The translations under genes and the position numbers were made by a program. DNA of 64,000 bases from assembly GCF_004681965.1 (NCBI RefSeq), contig NZ_SMLL01000003.1, forward strand, positions 248,001 through 312,000, read 5' to 3'. This stretch comes from Ramlibacter rhizophilus (GTDB taxonomy: Bacteria; Pseudomonadota; Gammaproteobacteria; Burkholderiales; Burkholderiaceae_C). The notes beneath the pieces were generated by a model. It was given only the letters and a program-made list of their open reading frames with translations, searched no databases and was not told where the DNA came from. Shown piece after piece: positions 17,068-25,316 of this stretch (its first letter is position 1; every line of letters starts with the position of its first letter).

Positions 17068-17907
17068 TCACTGGACTTTCAACCCCGCCAGCGCGGGGTC
17101 GTCCGGATAGCGCAGGTCCAGCCCCTGAAGCACCTGCCGCAGCAGCCGCGCGATCATGAGGTTGCGGTGGGTCTTGGAGTCGGCCGGCACGACGGTCCAC
17201 GGCGCCCAGTCCGTGCCCGTCGCGCCGATGGCGCGGGCATAGGCCTGCTGGTAGGCGCCCCACTGGTTGCGCACGTGCAGGTCCTCGGGCTGGAACTTCC
17301 AGCGCTTGTCCGGGTTGTCCACGCGCTCCTGCAGCCGCTTGCGCTGCTCCTCGCGCGAGATGTGCAGCATGAACTTCACGATGACCGTGCCCGACTCGCA
17401 GAGCATGCGCTCGAAGTCGTTGATGTGGGCGTAGCGCCGCGCGAGCGTCTGCTCGGTCAGGTGGCCGTTGACCAGCGGCACCAGCACGTCCTCGTAGTGG
17501 CTTCGGTTGAAGACCACGATCTCGCCGCGACGCGGCGCCTGCGCGTGGATGCGCCAGAGCACGTCGTGCGCACGCTCCTCTTCGCTGGGCGCGCGCCAGC
17601 CCACGGTGCGCACGCCCAGCGGGCTCATGCGTCCGAACACTGAACGCAGCGTGCCGTCCTTGCCGCTGGTGTCGGTGCCCTGCAGCACGACCAGGATGGC
17701 GTAGCGGCGGTCGGCGAAGAGGCGGTTCTGCAGCTCGTCGAGTTCCAGGGCCAGCGCTTCGACCGCCGCCTTGTCCCGCTGCTTGTCGCCGCTGCCGAAG
17801 GGCGTCGCCGCCGGATCGACGGCCGAGAGGTCGAAGGGCGTGCCCGCCGCCGCGTGGCGCAGGCCGCTCAACAGGGGCGTGGTGTCGTCGGCGTCGTACG
17901 CGGCCAT
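17068..17907 (-). CDS. ppk2: Polyphosphate kinase 2 (PPK2) family protein
   Basis: The 279-residue product has the PPK2 P-loop kinase fold: Walker A GTDTSGKDGT (about residue 80), the RSVFGRMSPLGV segment, Walker B/lid FNRSHYEDVLVPLV, and a C-terminal KTHRNLMIARLLRQVLQGLDL helix. PPK2 enzymes transfer phosphate between polyphosphate and nucleoside mono- or diphosphates; the single-domain form here could be class I or III and the direction is not decidable by eye. An upstream ATG at 17913 is too close to GAAGGA, whereas the ATG at 17907 is spaced correctly. It follows the LysR gene on the same strand by 70 bases and has no evident link to the catabolic genes. Confidence 0.9.
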   Translation of the reverse strand: MAAYDADDTTPLLSGLRHAAAGTPFDLSAVDPAATPFGSGDKQRDKAAVEALALELDELQNRLFADRRYAILVVLQGTDTSGKDGTLRSVFGRMSPLGVRTVGWRAPSEEERAHDVLWRIHAQAPRRGEIVVFNRSHYEDVLVPLVNGHLTEQTLARRYAHINDFERMLCESGTVIVKFMLHISREEQRKRLQERVDNPDKRWKFQPEDLHVRNQWGAYQQAYARAIGATGTDWAPWTVVPADSKTHRNLMIARLLRQVLQGLDLRYPDDPALAGLKVQ

Positions 17908-17978
17908 GTGCATCCTTCAAGTGGGGCGGCTGGTGCACGCGTTGTACCGCGCGCCGCGTCGGCGGTGGGGCCCGGGTT

Positions 17979-18881
17979 TCAATTCATGCGCAGGATGGTG
18001 CGGCACTGCAGGGCCACCAGCGCGGCCAGCGCGCGCACCGGCGGCCCGGGCGGCGTGTCCGAGCGGGTGTAGAGGCTCACCGTCATCAGCGGGAACGGCG
18101 GCTCGATCGGAATTTCTTCCAGCAGCGCGCGCACCGACGCTTCGCCGAGCATGGGCCGGCCCACCAGTCCGAGTGCGTCGCTCCCGGCCAGCAGGGCGAT
18201 CTTGATGGCGTGCGAATCGCACTCCGTGGCCGACGCGGGCAGCGCCAGCCCCGCCGCGCGGAAGGCATGCTCCAGCGCGCCCCCGGCGCCGCGCGGGCGC
18301 GTCATGATCCAGTGCGCTTCGCGCAGTTCCTCCAGGCGGCGGGCCTGCCGCAACGGGTGGCCTTTGCGGCCCACCACGGTCAGGCGGAAGCGCGCGAGGT
18401 TGCGGACCGTGAAGCCCCGCGTCGACTCGGGTTCGAGCCGCAGGCACACGGCGAAATCGATCGCACCTTCGCGCAGCATCGGCAGCAGGCTCTCCTGCGT
18501 GCCTTCCAGCACCCGTACGGCGCTCTCCGGGCTGCGCGCGCGTTGCGCGGCCAGCACGGGCGGCACCAGCCAGGCGCCCACGATGGAGGCCACCCCCATG
18601 GTGACGGACTCCCGGGCCCGGCCGGCGAGTTCGTCGATCTCCGCGCGTGCCTTCTGCAGTTCGGCCTGGGCGGCGCGGGCGTGGGCGAGCAGCGCCTTGC
18701 CGGCCGGCGTGAGCGCGATGCCGCGGCTGTGACGCTGCACCAGCTGGGTGTCCAGGTCCTGCTCCAGCGCGCGCAGGCTCTTGGTGGCCGACGGCTGGGA
18801 CACGCCGAGCCGCCGCGCCGCCGCCCGGATGCTGCCGGTCTCGACGATGGCGGTGAAGGTCCTGAGCTGGTTGAGCTGCAT
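17979..18881 (-). CDS. LysR-family transcriptional regulator
   Basis: The 300-residue regulator has an N-terminal winged helix (LNQLRTFTAIVETGSIRAAARRLGVSQPSATKSLRALEQ split across residues 3-41) and a C-terminal substrate-binding domain (SVTMGVASIVGAWLVPPVLA, AIDFAVCLRLEP, VVGRKGHPL). It is divergent from the Bug receptor at 18989 with a 107-base intergenic region, the common arrangement for a regulator of a single receptor gene. PPK2 lies downstream on the same strand, but a functional link is not implied. The ligand is unknown. Confidence 0.9.
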   Translation of the reverse strand: MQLNQLRTFTAIVETGSIRAAARRLGVSQPSATKSLRALEQDLDTQLVQRHSRGIALTPAGKALLAHARAAQAELQKARAEIDELAGRARESVTMGVASIVGAWLVPPVLAAQRARSPESAVRVLEGTQESLLPMLREGAIDFAVCLRLEPESTRGFTVRNLARFRLTVVGRKGHPLRQARRLEELREAHWIMTRPRGAGGALEHAFRAAGLALPASATECDSHAIKIALLAGSDALGLVGRPMLGEASVRALLEEIPIEPPFPLMTVSLYTRSDTPPGPPVRALAALVALQCRTILRMN

Positions 18882-18988
18882 CGCGGTGATGCCCTGGGGT
18901 TATCGCCGACAAGCCTGGCGCATCTTATGCCGCAGGCGCCCGGGGTGGTTCACTCCACGGCATCGAAACCGCCGTGGAGGAATCCGAG

Positions 18989-19942
18989 ATGAAGCAGCTC
19001 AACACGCTGGTGGCCGGCCTGCTGGCCGGCACGCTGGCGCTCGCGCAGGCGCCGGGCGCCGTCGGTCCGCTCACCGTGCTGGTGGGTGGCCCGCCGGGGA
19101 CTCCGGGCGACACCGTCGCGCGAGCCCTCAGCGAACCGCTGGCCGCGGAACTCGGGCGCCCCGTGGTGGTGGAGAACCGGCCCGGTGCGGCCGGGACGAT
19201 CGCGATCGCCGCCGTGAGCCGCGCCCCGCGCGACGGCAGCACGCTCGGCGTCTTCGCCTTGCAGGCCGCGGCCGCGCCCAGCCTGCTCAAGAGCGTCGGC
19301 TACGACACGGCGGCCCTGCAGCCGGTGCGGCAGCTCTCGCAGGTGAGCAACGTGCTGGTGGTGCGGCACGACCATCCGGCGCGCACGCTGGCCGAGGTGC
19401 TCGAGGGGGCACGCGCCGGCGCGCTCACCTACGCTTCGGGTGGCAATGGCACGCCGGCGCACCTGGCCGCCGAGCTGTTCAGGCAGCGCGCCGGCGTGGC
19501 GCTGCGGCACGTGCCGTTCAACGGACCGGTCGCCGGCCTGGCGGCGCTGGCCGGCGGCCATGTGGACCTGATGTTCGCCACCGTGCCGGCGGCGCTGCCG
19601 CTGCTGCGGGCCGGCAAGGTGCGCGCGCTCGCCACCACGGCGTCGCAGCGCCTGCCGCAGCTGCCCGAGGTGCCGACGCTCGCTGAGTCGGGCATGGCCG
19701 AAGCGAGCCTGCGCGACTGGCATGGGCTGGTTGCGCCCATGGGTACGCCCGCGGCCGAGGTGGAGCACCTGGCGGCGGCGGTCGGCCGGGCCCTGGCTCG
19801 GCCGGCCGTGCGCGAGCGGCTCGTCGCGGCGGGACTCGAGCCGGTGGCCGACTCGGGACCGGTGCCGTTCAGGCGCTTCGTGGACGCAGAGATGCTGCGC
19901 TGGTCCGAGGTGATCCGGCAGGCGGGGATCACGGCGCAGTGA
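18989..19942 (+). CDS. Bug/TctC-family periplasmic solute receptor
   Basis: The product has 317 residues and a short signal peptide (MKQLNTLVAGLLAGTLALAQA). Motifs: LTVLVGGPPGTPGDTVARAL, VVVENRPGAAGTIAIAAVSR, LTYASGGNGTPAHLAAELF, HVPFNGPVAGLAALAGGHV and MGTPAAEVEHL. GGAGG at 18976-18980 sits 8 bases before the ATG at 18989, which fixes the start over an upstream ATG at 18974. Monocistronic and divergent from a LysR gene. It is more divergent from the other receptors here (VGGPPGTPGD in place of the usual PFPPGGxxD), so its ligand may differ. Its last 14 bases overlap an antisense LysR-tail remnant. Confidence 0.88.
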   Translation: MKQLNTLVAGLLAGTLALAQAPGAVGPLTVLVGGPPGTPGDTVARALSEPLAAELGRPVVVENRPGAAGTIAIAAVSRAPRDGSTLGVFALQAAAAPSLLKSVGYDTAALQPVRQLSQVSNVLVVRHDHPARTLAEVLEGARAGALTYASGGNGTPAHLAAELFRQRAGVALRHVPFNGPVAGLAALAGGHVDLMFATVPAALPLLRAGKVRALATTASQRLPQLPEVPTLAESGMAEASLRDWHGLVAPMGTPAAEVEHLAAAVGRALARPAVRERLVAAGLEPVADSGPVPFRRFVDAEMLRWSEVIRQAGITAQ

Positions 19943-20048
19943 GCGCGGCCTTGTCGCCGAACAGGTCCGCCACCACCCCGCGCAGCCAGCGCTTGGCGGT
20001 GTCGTCGTGCAGGCGCTGGTTCTTCGAGGCAAGCGAGCGGACGGTCAT
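19929..20048 (-). pseudogene. Orphan C-terminal tail of a LysR-family regulator
   Basis: A 39-codon open frame on the minus strand contains NQRLHDDTAKRWLRGVVADL, which looks like the conserved C-terminal tail of NahR/NodD-type LysR proteins. The complete LysR at 26221-27147 ends with the comparable RRMQQDAAHKWLRGVFHAV. The fragment begins at an ATG that overlaps the stop of the preceding, differently branched LysR gene (20045) and ends inside the 3' end of the Bug gene. It has no DNA-binding or ligand domain. I read it as the leftover end of a displaced LysR gene; a small translated peptide cannot be excluded. Confidence 0.55.
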
Positions 20049-20935
20049 TGCGGCGCGTAGCGCCGCAGCATGTCGCAGAAGTACTCCGCCGCCGGCGTGA
20101 GCGGCAGGTCGCCGCGCCGCACGAACACGATGGACGGCGCCGCCAGCTTCTCGCGCACCGGGATCACCTGCAGCGCGCCCTGCGTGAGCGGGAACTCGTT
20201 CCATTGCTTGGGCAGCATGGCCAGCAGGTCGGTGCTGGCCAGGGCCACCAGCACGGTCATCGCCGAGTGCGCCTGCAGCGTGATGCGTGGCGCGGGCAGC
20301 TTGAAGGCGGCGAAGAGGGCGTTCAGGTCTTCGGCCGCGTCGTAGCTGAGGGAGGGGGTGAGCCATTCGGCCTGCGCGAGCGCCTTGAGCGATCGCGCTG
20401 TGGCGAGCGGATGGCCCTTTCGCCCCACCACCAAACGCGTATTGTCGAAGAGCCGCTCGGCCACCAGCCCGGGCGCGGGCGGGGCCGGCGTGGCAGCGCC
20501 CAGGTAGAAGTCGATGGTGCCGTCGCGCAGGCCGGGCTCGACCGTGGGGTAGAGCCCCTCGATCAGCTTCAGCACCACGCCGGGAAAGCGCTTGCGGAAC
20601 TGCGTGAGCGCACCGGGCAGCATGCCCACGTGCGGCATGATGGACAGCGCCGCCACCACCGTGCCGCCCGTGCCGCCCCGGGCCTGCTCCACCTCCTCGC
20701 GCGCCCGGCGCAACTCGTTCATCGCCGAGCTGGCCCGCTGGAAGAAGAGGCGCCCCAGGGGCGTGAGCAGCATCCCCTTGGCGTCGCGCTCGAAAAGCGT
20801 TCCGCCCAGCTCGCGCTCCAGTTCGCGGATGCTGCGCGTGAGCGCCGATTGCGCGATGTCCAGGTGCCGCGCCGCGCCGCGCAGGCTGCCTCGCTCGACG
20901 ATGGCGACCATGTCGCGCAGTTGGTTGAGCTTCAT
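20045..20935 (-). CDS. LysR-family transcriptional regulator
   Basis: The 296-residue product has an N-terminal winged helix (MKLNQLRDMVAIVERGSLRGAARHL; LTRSIRELERELGGTLFERD) and a periplasmic-binding-like effector domain (FPGVVLKLIEG, GTIDFYLGAA, VVGRKGHPLATA). It is divergent from the SDR/AMP-ligase operon at 21041-26089, and a dyad with T-N11-A (20943-20959) lies eight bases from its start, as expected for autoregulation plus control of the divergent operon. Its stop overlaps the start of an orphan LysR tail (19929-20048). The likely effector is the aromatic or acyl substrate of the operon. Confidence 0.9.
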   Translation of the reverse strand: MKLNQLRDMVAIVERGSLRGAARHLDIAQSALTRSIRELERELGGTLFERDAKGMLLTPLGRLFFQRASSAMNELRRAREEVEQARGGTGGTVVAALSIMPHVGMLPGALTQFRKRFPGVVLKLIEGLYPTVEPGLRDGTIDFYLGAATPAPPAPGLVAERLFDNTRLVVGRKGHPLATARSLKALAQAEWLTPSLSYDAAEDLNALFAAFKLPAPRITLQAHSAMTVLVALASTDLLAMLPKQWNEFPLTQGALQVIPVREKLAAPSIVFVRRGDLPLTPAAEYFCDMLRRYAPQ

Positions 20936-20942
20936 GCGGGGT

Positions 20943-20959
20943 GTTCTCTATAAGTGAAC
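20943..20959. promoter_or_regulatory. LysR-type operator dyad
   Basis: GTTC (20943-20946), 9 bases, GAAC (20956-20959): a 17-base interrupted palindrome containing T-N11-A, the LysR consensus. It lies in the 105-base intergenic region between the divergent LysR and SDR genes. No clear -10/-35 pair was identified. Confidence 0.5.
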
Positions 20960-21040
20960 GGCCAGTGGATTCTGTCATCTTCCGGAGAACATGCTTCCCG
21001 CCTAGAGTGGTCCACCGAACGAACCCCAGGAAGCATCCCC

Positions 21041-21802
21041 ATGACCCAACGCAAGAAAGCCCTCGTCACCGGCGGCGCCACCGGCATCGGCCGCAGCGCC
21101 GTGCTCGCCCTCGCGCGCGCCGGCTACGACGTCGCCATCAACTACGGCTCCAGCGCCAAGGCGGCGCAGGAGGTCGCCTCCGAAGTGGAGAAGCTCGGCG
21201 GCAAGGCCCTGCTGCTGCAGTGCGACGTGAGCGACGAGCCCGCGGTGCGCCGCATGATGGGCGAGATCGAGGCCGCCTTCGGCCACCTCGACGCGCTCGT
21301 GAACAACGCGGGCACCACGGCAAAGTGGAAGGTCAAGGACCTGGAGAGCCTGGACCTGGCCGAGTGGGACCGCACCTTCGCCGTCAACGTGCGGGGCCTC
21401 TTCCAGGTCACGCGCGCCGCCGTGCCGCTGCTGAAGAAAGGCACGCAGCCGGCCATCGTCAACACCGCCAGCATCGTGGGCCTGCGCCCCGGGCCGCAGC
21501 CTTTGCCCTATGCGGCGAGCAAGGCGGCCGTGGTCAACATGACCAAGACCCTGGCCTGGAACCTGGGCCCCGACATCCGCGTGAACGCCGTCGCCCCCGG
21601 CTGGATGGAAGGCGACTGGATGGAGCGCATGCTGGGCGACAAGTACGAGTCGCTCATGGGCGCGCGCGCCAAGGCCACCCCGCTCAAGCGCTGCGTGACG
21701 GCCGACGACGTGGCCGAGGCCATGATGGGCCTGATCGAGGGCATGCGCTTCGTCACCGGCGAGATCGTCGTCATCGACGGCGGCTTCACCAGCTCCACCT
21801 GA
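21041..21802 (+). CDS. SDR-family oxidoreductase (FabG-like)
   Basis: The 253-residue classical SDR has TGGATGIGRSA (Rossmann), NNAGTT, the catalytic Ser in NTASIVG, Tyr/Lys in YAASK, and a C-terminal TGEIVVIDGGFTSST. AINYGSSAKAA after beta-2 suggests NADP preference, as in FabG-type 3-oxoacyl reductases. The start at 21041 has CCAGGAAGC upstream. It is first in an operon with an acyl-adenylating ligase (11 bases downstream), an amidohydrolase and two crotonases, so it probably acts on a CoA-activated hydroxy or oxo intermediate. The exact substrate is not evident. Confidence 0.88.
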   Translation: MTQRKKALVTGGATGIGRSAVLALARAGYDVAINYGSSAKAAQEVASEVEKLGGKALLLQCDVSDEPAVRRMMGEIEAAFGHLDALVNNAGTTAKWKVKDLESLDLAEWDRTFAVNVRGLFQVTRAAVPLLKKGTQPAIVNTASIVGLRPGPQPLPYAASKAAVVNMTKTLAWNLGPDIRVNAVAPGWMEGDWMERMLGDKYESLMGARAKATPLKRCVTADDVAEAMMGLIEGMRFVTGEIVVIDGGFTSST

Positions 21803-21813
21803 AGGAGGCTCGC

Positions 21814-23475
21814 ATGCTCGAAGGATTCGTTCCCTTCCCGCCGGAGTACGTCGAGCGCTATCGCGCCAGGGGCTACTGGCAGGACAAGTCGCTGGCCCAG
21901 GAGTTCGACGCGGTGTTCAAGCGCTTCGCCGACCGCGTGGCCCTGGTCGATGGCGAGCGTGAGTTCACCTATGCCGAACTCGACCGCGTCACCACCAACC
22001 TCGCGCTGAACCTGCTGGAGGTCGGCCTGAAGCCCCTGGACCGCGTGGTGCCCACGCTGCCCAACGTGCACGAGTTCGTGGTCCTGTACTTCGCGCTGCA
22101 GAAGATCGGGGCCATTCCCATCGCAGCGCTTGTCACGCACCGCTTCGCCGAGATCAGCCAGTTCGTGCAGCTCTCGGGCGCGACCTGCTGCGTCTATCCC
22201 AAGACCGCCGGCGACTTCGCCTTCTCGCCCATGATCGAGCGGATGCAGGCCGAGCAGCCTTCGCTCAAGTTCCGGCTGGTGCTGGGCGAGGCGGGACCGG
22301 GCGAGCATTCGCTGCGCGAGCTGATCGAGCGCCCGGCGCGCCTGCCGGCCTCCCGCCTGGCGGAGATCCGCATCGACCCCATGGACCCGTGCATCTTCCA
22401 GCTCTCGGGTGGCACCACCGGCATCCCGAAGCTGATCCCGCGCACCAACAACGATTACGCCTACAACTCCAAGGTCGCGGCCGACGTGACCGAGATCGAC
22501 GCCGAGTCGGTGCTGCTGCTGGTGCTGCCCATCGCGCACAACCTGCCGCTCGCCTGCCCGGGCATCCAGGGCTTCATGTTCAAGGGGGCCAAGGTGGTGC
22601 TGCATGCGAACACGCGCCCCACCGAGATGTTCGCGCTGATCCAGAAGCACGGGGTCACGCACCTGAAGGTGGTGCCGGCGCTTTTGATCCGCCTCATCAA
22701 CGACCCCAGCGCCTACGACTTCGAGCTCTCCAGCTTGAAAGTGATCCAGAGCGGCGGCCAGCGCATGCAGCCCGAGGTGCGGGCCCGCACGCGCGCGCTG
22801 ATCCCGGGGGTGTTCGTGCAGGAGAACTTCGGCATGTCCGAGGGCACGCTGATGTTCGTGCGCGCGAGCGACCCCGAGGAAGTGAAGCTGGAGACCTGCG
22901 GCCGCCCGGTCTGCCCGGACGACGAGGTGCTGCTGCTGGACGACGAGGGCCGCGAGGTGCCCGACGGCGAGGTGGGGGAGTTCACCGTGCGCGGGCCCTA
23001 CACGCTGCGCGGCTACTTCGGCGTTCCCGAGTACAACGCGCGCCAGTTCACGCCCGACGGCTTCTACCGCTCGGGCGACCTGATGCGCAAGCACCCCTCG
23101 GGCAACTACGTCGTCGAGGGGCGCAAGAAGGACCTGATCAACCGCGGCGGCGAGAAGATCAGCGCCGAGGAGGTGGAGAACCTGATCCTCATGCACCCGT
23201 CCGTGCAGAACGTGGCCTGCGTGCCCATGCCCGATCCGAACATGGGCGAGCGCATGTGCGCCTTCGTCATCCCCAAGGCAGGCCGCACCCTGACCCTGGC
23301 CGAGCTGGTGGCTTTCCTGGCCACCAAGGAGATCGCCAAGTTCAAGTTGCCCGAGCGGCTGGAGCTGCTGGCGGATTTTCCCGTCTCCACCTTCGGCAAG
23401 GTCTCCAAGAAGGCACTGGGCGAGCTCATCGCCGGCAAGCTGCAGGAAGAAGAGGCGGCGCGGGCGGCGGCTTGA
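21814..23475 (+). CDS. Aryl acid adenylating enzyme (2,3-dihydroxybenzoate-AMP ligase/CoA ligase-like)
   Basis: The 553-residue AMP-forming synthetase has the P-loop LSGGTTGIPKLIPRTNNDY (residues about 192-210), the adenine motif ENFGMSEG (about 338), the YRSGDLMRK hinge region and the C-terminal lysine in FGKVSKKALGEL (about 528). Its N-terminus (FVPFPPEYVERYRARGYW) and PRTNNDYAYNS segment are those of the EntE/DhbE/salicylate-AMP ligase branch. No siderophore synthetase is nearby. With crotonases and an amidohydrolase downstream, it more likely activates an aromatic acid to a CoA thioester for degradation. RBS GAAGGAGG precedes the start at 21814. Confidence 0.88.
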   Translation: MLEGFVPFPPEYVERYRARGYWQDKSLAQEFDAVFKRFADRVALVDGEREFTYAELDRVTTNLALNLLEVGLKPLDRVVPTLPNVHEFVVLYFALQKIGAIPIAALVTHRFAEISQFVQLSGATCCVYPKTAGDFAFSPMIERMQAEQPSLKFRLVLGEAGPGEHSLRELIERPARLPASRLAEIRIDPMDPCIFQLSGGTTGIPKLIPRTNNDYAYNSKVAADVTEIDAESVLLLVLPIAHNLPLACPGIQGFMFKGAKVVLHANTRPTEMFALIQKHGVTHLKVVPALLIRLINDPSAYDFELSSLKVIQSGGQRMQPEVRARTRALIPGVFVQENFGMSEGTLMFVRASDPEEVKLETCGRPVCPDDEVLLLDDEGREVPDGEVGEFTVRGPYTLRGYFGVPEYNARQFTPDGFYRSGDLMRKHPSGNYVVEGRKKDLINRGGEKISAEEVENLILMHPSVQNVACVPMPDPNMGERMCAFVIPKAGRTLTLAELVAFLATKEIAKFKLPERLELLADFPVSTFGKVSKKALGELIAGKLQEEEAARAAA

Positions 23476-23500
23476 GTGCGGAGTCGTTCGGGTCGGGGCC

Positions 23501-23628
23501 CTTCGACAGGCTCAGGGCGAACGGGAAGGGGTGGGCTTCTGCCGCCACCAAACCGTTCGGGCCGAGCCTGTCGCCTGCACACCGTTCGGGCTGAGCCTGC
23601 CACACCGTTCGGGCTGAGCCTGTCGAAG
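23501..23628. repeat. Cluster of dispersed CTTCGACAGGCTCAG-type repeats
   Basis: A forward copy at 23501-23524 is followed by three inverted copies at 23553-23573, 23582-23600 and 23605-23628 (CCGTTCGGGCTGAGCCTGTC core, some truncated). The cluster fills the 189-base gap between the AMP ligase and the amidohydrolase inside what is otherwise a same-strand operon, and could form alternative hairpins in the mRNA. Confidence 0.85.
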
Positions 23629-23664
23629 CCCATCGCCAGCCAACAACCATTGCGAGAAAACACC

Positions 23665-24507
23665 ATGCGAATCATCGACCTTCACTGCTACCCCGGCACC
23701 GACACCTGGATCCAATCGCAGGGCCCGTACCCCGGCGAGCTCGCGCGCTACTGGAAGCGCGACTGGGTCGGCAAGACCGAAGACGAGGTGATCCAGGAAT
23801 TCACTGACGCGGGTGTCGAGGCCTGCCTGGTGGCGCTGGACCTGGAGACCACCGTGGCCGCGCCGCCCTGCACCAACGAGTACGTGCATGCCATGTGGAA
23901 GCGCCACCCCGACCGCATCCTGCAGTGCTGGGGCGCGGTGGAGCCGGCCAAGGGCGAGATCGCGATCCGCCAGGTGCGCAAGGCCGTGACCGAGCTGGGC
24001 TTCATCGGCTTCCACTTCCATCCCATCATGCAGCACTTCGGCGTGAGCGAGCGCCGCTACTACCCGCTCTTCGAGGAGATCGCCTCGCTGGGGGCGGCGG
24101 TGATGATCGACGTGGGCACCACGGGCATGGGCGCCGGCATGCCGGGCGGCAATGGCGCGGTCATCCGCCACGCGCACCCCAAGCACATCGACCAGCTCGC
24201 GGCCGACTTCCCGCAGCTGAAGATCATCATGGCCCACCCCGGCTGGCCCTGGGTCGACGAGACCACCGCCGTCGCCCTGCACAAGGGCAACGTGTTCTGG
24301 GAGATGTCGGGTTGGGCGCCGAAGCACTTCCCCGGCAACCTCAAGGTGGACATCCGCGGGCGGCTGCAGGACAAGATCATGTTCGGCAGCGACTACCCGA
24401 GCCTTCCCTACGAGCGCATCCTGCGCGAGTGGCAGGAGCTGGGCTACAAGGAGGAGGTGATGGAGAAGATCATGCACGGCAACGCCGAGCGGGTCCTGGG
24501 CCTGTGA
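23665..24507 (+). CDS. Amidohydrolase-2 family (ACMSD-like) TIM-barrel protein
   Basis: The 280-residue protein is of the amidohydrolase 2 family, whose members include aminocarboxymuconate semialdehyde decarboxylase and gamma-resorcylate decarboxylase. The usual N-terminal metal motif HxH is altered to HCY (IIDLHCYPG). Other sites are present: FHFHP (beta-4/5), MAHPGWPW (beta-6) and FGSDYPS (catalytic Asp, beta-8), ending HGNAERVLGL. It could be a decarboxylase or hydrolase on a CoA or ring-cleavage product. It follows the repeat cluster and precedes two crotonases by 5 bases. It is related in style to 60040 and 61000 further on. Loss of one metal ligand makes activity uncertain. Confidence 0.82.
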   Translation: MRIIDLHCYPGTDTWIQSQGPYPGELARYWKRDWVGKTEDEVIQEFTDAGVEACLVALDLETTVAAPPCTNEYVHAMWKRHPDRILQCWGAVEPAKGEIAIRQVRKAVTELGFIGFHFHPIMQHFGVSERRYYPLFEEIASLGAAVMIDVGTTGMGAGMPGGNGAVIRHAHPKHIDQLAADFPQLKIIMAHPGWPWVDETTAVALHKGNVFWEMSGWAPKHFPGNLKVDIRGRLQDKIMFGSDYPSLPYERILREWQELGYKEEVMEKIMHGNAERVLGL

Positions 24508-24512
24508 CGGGC

Positions 24513-25316
24513 ATGAGCGAGCCCTTCCTCACCGTCGAGCGCCACGGCGCCGTGGCGCTGCTCACGATGAACCGGCCGGCCACGCGCAACGCCTTGAGCG
24601 GCGAGGACTGCTTCGCCGATTTCGAGCGCGTGTTCGCCGAGCTGGACGCGGACCTGTCCCTCGGCGCCGCCGTCCTCACCGGCGCCGGCTCGGCCTTCTG
24701 CTCGGGCGGGAACGTCGCCGAGATGCGCGATCGCACGGGGATGTTCGCCGGCTCCGCGGAGGACATCGCGGCGAACTACCGCGCGGGCATCCAGCGCATC
24801 CCGCGCGCGTTCCAGCGGCTGCGGCTTCCGATCATCGCGGCGGTGAACGGCCCGGCCATCGGCGCGGGCAACGACCTCGCCTGCATGTGCGACATCCGCA
24901 TCGCGTCCGAGGCGGCGCGCTTCGCCGAGAGCTTCGTGAAGGTCGGCATCGTGCCGGGCGACGGCGGCTGCTGGCTGCTGCCGCGCGTGGTCGGCTTCGC
25001 GCGGGCCGCCGAACTCGCGCTCACCGGCGAGACGATCGACGCCGCGGAGGCGCTTCGCATCGGCCTGGTCTCGCGGATCGTTCCGGCCGAGCGCCTGCTG
25101 CCGGAATCGATGGCCCTGGCCGGGCGCATCGCGGCCAACCCGCCTCAGGTGCTGCGCTGGACCAAGCAACTGCTGCAGCAGGCCCGCGAGGGCACGCTGG
25201 ACGAGGCGCTGGACGCGGCCGGCCGCCTGCAGGGCCTGGCGCACCACACGCGCGACCATGCGGAAGCGGTGGCCGCCTTCTTCGACAAGCGCGCGCCGGT
25301 ATTCGAGGGGCGGTGA
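24513..25316 (+). CDS. Enoyl-CoA hydratase/isomerase family protein (crotonase), first copy
   Basis: The 267-residue crotonase has ALLTMNRPATRNALS at the N-terminus, the oxyanion segment GAGSAFCSGGNVAEM (about residues 55-69), the second oxyanion region VNGPAIGAGNDLACMCDIRI, and FVKVGIVPGDGGCWLLPRVVG, where the second catalytic-acid region has GD rather than GG. It acts on an acyl- or aroyl-CoA thioester, for example hydration or ring hydrolysis. It starts 5 bases after the amidohydrolase and its stop overlaps the next crotonase start (TGATG), so translation is coupled. Confidence 0.88.
   Translation: MSEPFLTVERHGAVALLTMNRPATRNALSGEDCFADFERVFAELDADLSLGAAVLTGAGSAFCSGGNVAEMRDRTGMFAGSAEDIAANYRAGIQRIPRAFQRLRLPIIAAVNGPAIGAGNDLACMCDIRIASEAARFAESFVKVGIVPGDGGCWLLPRVVGFARAAELALTGETIDAAEALRIGLVSRIVPAERLLPESMALAGRIAANPPQVLRWTKQLLQQAREGTLDEALDAAGRLQGLAHHTRDHAEAVAAFFDKRAPVFEGR

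Noticed and set aside
21814..23475. Siderophore biosynthesis role for the EntE-like ligase
   Set aside because: No isochorismatase, NRPS or carrier protein gene is nearby; crotonases and an amidohydrolase fit a catabolic CoA route better.
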